Positions 59,601 through 64,000 of a DNA stretch of 64,000 nt are shown here, piece after piece; position 1 is the first letter of the stretch; the number at the start of each line of letters is the position of its first letter. The notes under the pieces are model-generated. The model was not told where the DNA came from, made no database searches, and saw only the letters and a program-made list of their open reading frames with translations. Origin of the DNA: Haladaptatus salinisoli (GTDB taxonomy: Archaea > Halobacteriota > Halobacteria > Halobacteriales > Haladaptataceae); the NCBI RefSeq assembly GCF_020614375.1, contig NZ_CP085327.1:2344823-2408822 (forward strand), given 5' to 3'. The position numbers and the translations under genes are program-made.

Positions 59601-60812
59601 ATGACCGTCAGTTCCGCTGTCGTGTTGGCCGCCGGTGAGGGAACGCGACTCCGTCCGCTCACCCGTAATCGCCCGAAACCGATGCTTCCCGCGACGACGC
59701 GTCCCATCCTCGAGTACGTCCTCGACGCGCTCGTCGACGCGGGCATCGACCGAATCCACCTCGTCGTCGGGTATCGGGGCGACCGGGTGCGCGACCACTT
59801 CGGCTCGAACTACCGCGGGGTGACCGTCTCCTACGCCGAACAGAACAAACAACTCGGAAGCGGACACGCCCTGCTCGCTGTCCGCGACGACGTGGACGAC
59901 GCGTTCCTCGTCGTCAACGGCGACCAGATAATCGAGGCCGAGATGGTCGCGGACGTGCGCGAGGCGTTCGGCGGGGGCGCGACGAACCGCGACCGCCCCG
60001 CCGCGGCGTTGGCCGTCATCGAACGCGCAGACGTGGGGGAGTACGGCGCGGTCGTGATGGACGGCGACCGCGTGCGCGAAATCGTGGAGAAACCCGCGTC
60101 CGACGAGTACCGCCTGCTCAACGCGGGCGTCTACGCCTTCGACGAGCGCATCTTCGACGCCGTCGAGTCGACCCCGAGCGCGGCGGGCGAACTGGCGTTG
60201 ACCGACACGCTCGCTCGACTCCTCGCCACCGACGCCGCGGTCCGGGGCATCGTCACGGACGGCCTCTGGGTGGACGCGACCTACCCGTGGGACTTGCTCG
60301 ACGTGGCTCACGAACTGCTCGTCCGCGGTCGAGTCTCGGAACCCCAGCGCGACGACCGACTCTGGGTCGCGGACTCCGCCCGCGTCCACGATTCGGCGGT
60401 GCTCCAACCGCCCGTCGTCGTCGGGTCGGACTGCGACGTCCACCCCGGAGCGGTCGTCGGTCCCTACGCCACGCTGGGACAGGGGGTGACCGTCGGTTCG
60501 AACGCGGTGGTCGAGCGAACCGTCCTCGACAGCGACACCCGGGTCGGCGCGTCCGCCACGCTCGTCGACTGCGTCACCGGCCAGAGCGTCTCGCTCGGCC
60601 CCGGCACCGCGATTCCGGGCGGTCCCGGCGACGTGCGCGTGAACGGTTCGATCTTCGAAGAGCAGCAGCTCGGCGCGCTGCTGGCGGACCGCGTTCGGGT
60701 CGGAGGGAACGTGAGTTTCGTCCCGGGGACGCTCGTCGGCCCGGAGGCGCGCATCGGCCCGGGAGTGTCAGTGAGCGGAAGGGTCGAAGAAGGTGCGACG
60801 ATAGTTCGCTGA
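59601..60812 (+). CDS. sugar-1-phosphate nucleotidyltransferase with left-handed beta-helix (GlmU-like)
   Basis: A 403-residue bifunctional-type enzyme. The N-terminal transferase begins VLAAGEGTRLRPLTRNRPKPMLP near residue 8 (G-x-G-T-R and K-P), with VNGDQIIEAEM near residue 110 and VEKPASDEYRLLNAGVYAF near residue 160. From about residue 265 hexapeptide repeats form a left-handed beta helix (VVVGSDCDVHPGAVVGPYATLGQGVTVGSNAVVERTVL). Such proteins make UDP- or dTDP-sugars for glycans and may also acetylate. The downstream glycosyltransferase supports a glycan role. Start ATG 59601. Confidence 0.87.
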   Translation: MTVSSAVVLAAGEGTRLRPLTRNRPKPMLPATTRPILEYVLDALVDAGIDRIHLVVGYRGDRVRDHFGSNYRGVTVSYAEQNKQLGSGHALLAVRDDVDDAFLVVNGDQIIEAEMVADVREAFGGGATNRDRPAAALAVIERADVGEYGAVVMDGDRVREIVEKPASDEYRLLNAGVYAFDERIFDAVESTPSAAGELALTDTLARLLATDAAVRGIVTDGLWVDATYPWDLLDVAHELLVRGRVSEPQRDDRLWVADSARVHDSAVLQPPVVVGSDCDVHPGAVVGPYATLGQGVTVGSNAVVERTVLDSDTRVGASATLVDCVTGQSVSLGPGTAIPGGPGDVRVNGSIFEEQQLGALLADRVRVGGNVSFVPGTLVGPEARIGPGVSVSGRVEEGATIVR

Positions 60813-61074
60813 CCACCGCTCCTACCATAATTTTTATTCGTGGTTCCGGAGTAGCATCGGCCACGACTCTCCCGGAAACCGGGCGGTAACGAGCGATCGC
60901 GTTGCGATGGCGCCTCAGATGATACGAAGACTAGACAGAAGAACCGACGAACGATGTACCGACGACGAACGACAGGAACGTGACAGTTCTGCGGGCGTTC
61001 CGCGTCGAACGGGGCGGACGCTACGGACGTGCGCTCTACGCGCCATAGAAGCGGCGTCTGCGGAATCGAAGGGG

Positions 61075-61080
61075 CTATAA
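61075..61080 (+). promoter_or_regulatory. TATA-like box for the glycosyltransferase gene
   Basis: CTATAA in GGGGCTATAAGCG lies 24-29 bases before ATG 61104. The rest of the 60813-61103 interval shows no gene. Confidence 0.5.
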
Positions 61081-61103
61081 GCGTGCTAGAACAGTGTGAC
61101 GAT

Positions 61104-62015
61104 ATGGCTTCCGAGCGGTCGTTTGTCTCTGTCATCATTCCGGTCTACAACGACCCCAGAGGCATTCGGATGACTCTCGATGCTGTCACGGACCAGACGT
61201 ATCCGCACGAGGCGTACGAGGTACTCGTCGTCGACAACGGTTCGACCGACAACACCCGGGACGTCATCCGGAAGTACTGCGACCGGTTCCCCGACCTCGT
61301 GAAACTGCTGGTCGAAGACGAGGTGCAGGGACCCGCGGCCGCGCGGAACGAAGCGATATGCGACGCGAACGGCTCGCTGTTGGCGTTCATCGACGCGGAC
61401 ATGACCGTCGAGGAGACGTGGCTCGAAGACGCCGTCGCGTCGATGGAGACCAACGACTGGGACTACATGGGCTGCGACGTCGAGATATACATCGAAGAAG
61501 GCAAGGACACGCTCACCGCCAAGTACAACCAGATATTCGGGTTTCCGATTCGAAAGTACATCGAAGAACAGCAGTTCTCCGGAACCGGCTGTCTCGTGGT
61601 TCGGCGCGAGGTGTTCGACGAAGTGGGCGATTTCGACGAGCGTCTCTTCTCCGGCGAAGATCAGGAGTTCGGCAATCGAGTGTACGACGCGGGTTTCGAC
61701 CAGCACTACCAGCCCGCCATCACGATGTACCATCCCGCCCGGTCGTCGCTCCCGTCGCTCCTGAAGAAACACTTCAGACTGGGGCGCGGTCGGGCGCAGA
61801 TGCAGCGATACCACCCCGAGCGCGTCGAGAAACCGAGCGTGCTGAACCCGCGAAACTACCTACCGCCGCATCCGATTCGATTCTACAAGCGCGTGACCGA
61901 GGCGGCGTCGTTGGCGCAACACGAGGTCGTCCTGCTCTTTCTCATCGCGTACCTGAAACGCCTCTCAGCGACGGCTGGGTGGGCGTACGAGCACTTCGGC
62001 GAGGGAGAGGAGTAA
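61104..62015 (+). CDS. glycosyltransferase family 2
   Basis: A 303-residue GT-A-fold glycosyltransferase. The start VSVIIPVYNDPRGIRMTLDAVTDQTYP is the nucleotide-binding beginning. VVDNGSTDNTRDVI follows near residue 45, the metal-binding LLAFIDADMTVEETWLEDAV near residue 95, and CLVVRREVFDEVGDFDERLFSGEDQEFGNR near residue 170 with the acceptor-side ED motif. A hydrophobic stretch near residue 280 (VVLLFLIAYLKRLSA) may anchor it to the membrane. It probably adds sugar to surface glycans or lipid-linked precursors. Start ATG 61104, 24 bases after the CTATAA box. Confidence 0.9.
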   Translation: MASERSFVSVIIPVYNDPRGIRMTLDAVTDQTYPHEAYEVLVVDNGSTDNTRDVIRKYCDRFPDLVKLLVEDEVQGPAAARNEAICDANGSLLAFIDADMTVEETWLEDAVASMETNDWDYMGCDVEIYIEEGKDTLTAKYNQIFGFPIRKYIEEQQFSGTGCLVVRREVFDEVGDFDERLFSGEDQEFGNRVYDAGFDQHYQPAITMYHPARSSLPSLLKKHFRLGRGRAQMQRYHPERVEKPSVLNPRNYLPPHPIRFYKRVTEAASLAQHEVVLLFLIAYLKRLSATAGWAYEHFGEGEE

Positions 62016-62612
62016 TTACTCCGAGCGAATCGCGCGCAGTAGTCCGCCGCCGCCGATTCCCGCGGCGGCGGCGAGCGCGCCGAATCCCGACTGCCCGGAC
62101 TGATTCGTCGTCTCGTCGCTTCCCTCGTTCGTCCCCGGCACCGTCGGCCCCATCGACTCGCCGTCGGCGGCGAAGGGGGGAACCGACTGCGCTTCGAGAC
62201 CGACGTACTCGTTCGAGCACGAGACGGCGTTGCCGATGATGAACGGCTGGCCGGTTCGAATCATCCGTTTCGTCCCGTTCATGAATATCTCGGTCCGAAC
62301 GGATTGCGGCGAGTCGCTCAACCGGTCGACGAGCGTAGCGTCGTACGCCCGCGTGTTCTTCGGTTTCCAGTTCGGAAACTGGCAGTTCGAAACCACGTCG
62401 GGGCTGACCTGCTTTTTCTTGGCGTCCGCCACGATGACGAACTGTCCGACGTAGTTTCCCGCGAAGGGTTGGGACTTCGGGACGAGCATCTGCCTGGTCG
62501 TTCGTTTCTGCGCTTGCTCCTGTGCCACCGTCGCCTTCGACGCGAGGGCGGTGCCGAACACGCCACCGACACCCGCGAGGAAGGCACGTCGTGAATATTT
62601 TCCTTCGGACAT
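62016..62612 (-). CDS. Tat-exported protein with C-terminal anchor, function unknown
   Basis: A 198-residue protein. The N-terminus carries a twin-arginine signal YSRRAFLAGVGGVFGTALAS with cleavage near residue 31. The mature domain (about 35-150) is beta-rich with two Cys residues (NCQFPNW and SCSNEY), possibly a disulfide. Then come a Ser/Thr/Gly/Glu linker and a C-terminal hydrophobic helix FGALAAAAGIGGGGLLRAIRSE. This ending resembles haloarchaeal sorting or anchoring tails, though a canonical PGF is not present (SGFG). Start ATG 62612. Convergent with the glycosyltransferase and divergent from trmY. Confidence 0.72.
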   Translation of the reverse strand: MSEGKYSRRAFLAGVGGVFGTALASKATVAQEQAQKRTTRQMLVPKSQPFAGNYVGQFVIVADAKKKQVSPDVVSNCQFPNWKPKNTRAYDATLVDRLSDSPQSVRTEIFMNGTKRMIRTGQPFIIGNAVSCSNEYVGLEAQSVPPFAADGESMGPTVPGTNEGSDETTNQSGQSGFGALAAAAGIGGGGLLRAIRSE

Positions 62613-62732
62613 CGTGGTTCTCCTCGCTCTCTCGTCGGCGTCGCCGACCCATCGAATCAACGCACGGAAGTCGGATAAGAACTGGGGCGGTCAGAAGAAA
62701 GCGACTTACGCGCCCGCCGCGACCCGCCGAGT

Positions 62733-63329
62733 ATGCGACAGTTCATCGTCCTCGGACACGAGGCGCCGACGACCCCCGACTTCTCGCTCGACGACCTCGC
62801 GGGCGGGGCGGGCCGACTCGACGCCCTCTGTCGGTGCGTCAACAGCGCCTTCTTCCTCTCGCACGACTTCCGGAGCGACGTTCGCCTCTTTCTCGTCTTG
62901 GGGGACGAGGTGACGATCCGGTTCGAGGGGAGCGAACTCCGCAGGCTCAACCCCGACGAGCGAAGCACGGCCGCCCTGATTCGGAAGGCCCTCGAAGCCA
63001 AATCGGAGGCCATCGGCCACATGGAAGCGGAAAGCACGCCCGGCGTTCACGTCTCGAAGCGCGATTTCGAAGCGGTGTTGGCCGACGCGGGCGCGGACGC
63101 GACCGCGGTTGAACTCCACGAGGACGGAACGCCCGTGGTCGATGTCGAACCTCCCGAAAACCCGCTCTTCGTCCTCTCCGACCACGGCGATTTCACCGAG
63201 AGCGAGGCCGACCTGCTGGCCGAGGCGGCGGACGAGCGCGTTCGATTGGGACCGAGGCTCCTCCACGGAAACCACGCGATGACGGTGGCGCACAACTATC
63301 TGGACACGCGGGGGTACGCCGACTACTGA
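62733..63329 (+). CDS. trmY: tRNA (pseudouridine54-N1)-methyltransferase TrmY
   Basis: A 198-residue SPOUT-class methyltransferase that converts pseudouridine 54 of archaeal tRNA to N1-methylpseudouridine. It begins [30 protein letters not shown], the characteristic TrmY start. The knot region contains [17 protein letters not shown] near residue 150 and [23 protein letters not shown] near residue 170, where S-adenosylmethionine binds. Start ATG 62733. It precedes tRNA-Pro by 50 bases on the same strand; Pus10, which makes its substrate, is encoded about 5 kb upstream. Confidence 0.95.
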   Translation: MRQFIVLGHEAPTTPDFSLDDLAGGAGRLDALCRCVNSAFFLSHDFRSDVRLFLVLGDEVTIRFEGSELRRLNPDERSTAALIRKALEAKSEAIGHMEAESTPGVHVSKRDFEAVLADAGADATAVELHEDGTPVVDVEPPENPLFVLSDHGDFTESEADLLAEAADERVRLGPRLLHGNHAMTVAHNYLDTRGYADY

Positions 63330-63379
63330 CGCCGCAGTTCCGGAACCGTTAAAGGCAGGTGTCGCCATGTTCGACTTGC

Positions 63380-63452
63380 GGGCCGGTGGGGTAGCTTGGT
63401 ATCCTTCGGCCTTCGGGTGGCCGTAACCGCAGTTCGAATCTGCGCCGGCCCA
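63380..63452 (+). tRNA. tRNA-Pro (CGG anticodon)
   Basis: The cloverleaf closes well over 73 bases. The acceptor stem is GGGCCGG/CCGGCCC with discriminator A at 63452. The D-arm contains TAGCTTGGTAT. The anticodon stem is CGGCC/GGCCG around the loop TTCGGGT, giving anticodon CGG (codon CCG, Pro). The T-arm is CGCAGTTCGAATCTGCG. No intron is present and CCA is not encoded. Confidence 0.93.
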
Positions 63453-63535
63453 TTTCTGCCCGCGACGACTTCGACGCCGAGCGAGAGCGATACCAGTGAC
63501 GCGATTCGAAGACGGACGGCGGAGTTCGCGCCGAA

Positions 63536-64000
63536 TCACCGTCTCGTCGCTCGAGCGCACAGAAACGTCGGTCGTCGCAGTCGCTTCTCGTACGACTCCG
63601 GCTTTTTCTCCGCGAACCCCTCCGTGGGCGTGGGCTCAACCAGCTCGTCCAGTCGAAACCCGGTTTCGACGAGCGGGTTGACGATTTCCGAGAGCGGTCG
63701 GCGGTAGAACGGGACGTCGACCGACTCGCCGGAGACCGACCACGTCATGTGCTCTCGCTCCACGTCGAAGTAGTTCACGTCCTCGAAAACGACGTAGTCG
63801 TCCAGCGGATGGTGGGTCGAAAACGCGAGGAACCCGCGCGGTCGGAGGACGCGAGCGAACTCCGCGAAAACTCGCCGCCAATCCTCCGCGTAGTGGAGCG
63901 AAAGACCGCAGACGACGCCGTCGAACTCGTCGTCGTTCGCGAAGTCGAGCGACGCTTCCATATCGGCTCGACGAACCTCCGCCCGATCGCCGACCCGCTT
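63536..64000 (-). CDS. class I SAM-dependent methyltransferase (5' end beyond window)
   Basis: The C-terminal 154 or so residues of a methyltransferase, with the start outside the window. FDGVVCGLSLHYAEDWRRVFAEFARVLRPRGFLAFSTHHPLDDY is the motif IV-VI region typical of small-molecule methyltransferases (Methyltransf_11 type). The N-terminal SAM-binding glycine loop is missing from the window. The frame continues through base 64000 (KRVGDRAEVRRAD before Met 63961). The substrate is unknown. It is convergent with the tRNA gene. Confidence 0.82.
   Translation of the reverse strand, partial: KRVGDRAEVRRADMEASLDFANDDEFDGVVCGLSLHYAEDWRRVFAEFARVLRPRGFLAFSTHHPLDDYVVFEDVNYFDVEREHMTWSVSGESVDVPFYRRPLSEIVNPLVETGFRLDELVEPTPTEGFAEKKPESYEKRLRRPTFLCARATRR

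Noticed and set aside
1..64000. CRISPR arrays, insertion sequences and rRNA genes
   Set aside because: I looked for regularly spaced repeats, transposase motifs and rRNA signatures and found none.

Overview
The window is GC-rich chromosomal DNA from a halophilic archaeon (class Halobacteria). The proteins are strongly acidic. The informational genes are archaeal: HerA/NurA, Pus10, TrmY, type II methionine aminopeptidase, archaeal RNase HII, MptA, and SecF upstream of SecD. Several families known only from haloarchaea occur (DUF6149, DUF5828, DUF7113, DUF5817, DUF5789). Many genes have a TTTTA/TTATA-like box 25-30 bases before an ATG, as in leaderless haloarchaeal transcripts. I cannot name the genus with confidence.

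Layout. 0-12.5 kb is core: DUF6149, two universal stress proteins, DUF5828, a Pit-type transporter, an FAD oxidoreductase, mptA-nadK, a KaiC-like ATPase, and herA/nurA with a small convergent gene between them. 12.5-15 kb is accessory: a decayed XRE regulator, a TetR regulator with a palindromic operator candidate, a VOC protein and a SnoaL-like protein. 15-25 kb is metabolism: gpmI, an inositol-monophosphatase relative, an amidohydrolase, hmgA, a cupin and icd. 25-27.2 kb is accessory and decaying: a Q/N-rich secreted protein, an intact and a frameshifted copy of the same winged-helix gene, and a broken beta-propeller gene. 27-34 kb holds asparaginase, a Thr-rich surface protein, methionine aminopeptidase and trkA-trkH.

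34.3-37.5 kb is the most unusual part. An HxlR-type regulator with a Cys-rich tail is divergent from a 67-residue, 11-cysteine peptide built on a 30-bp tandem repeat. A cation diffusion facilitator follows, then a two-domain halocyanin gene interrupted by an in-frame TAG. Inverted repeats lie in the regulator/peptide intergenic region. I read this as a candidate metal-handling locus.

37.7-47.5 kb carries tRNA methylthiotransferase, a second broken beta-propeller gene, an MscS-like membrane protein, deoC divergent from ribose-1,5-bisphosphate isomerase, a PfkB kinase (possibly one nucleoside-pentose route), and secF-secD. 47.5-52 kb has a truncated membrane gene, a translationally coupled phosphatase/ATP-grasp pair, an alpha/beta hydrolase and a second Pit transporter. 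52.5-64 kb has rnhB divergent from an ERCC4 nuclease, an Asp-box propeller, DUF5789, a YciE-like protein, pus10, a PQQ-type propeller, a sugar nucleotidyltransferase, a glycosyltransferase, a Tat-exported protein, trmY, tRNA-Pro(CGG) and a methyltransferase cut by the window end.

I saw no rRNA, CRISPR array or intact insertion sequence.
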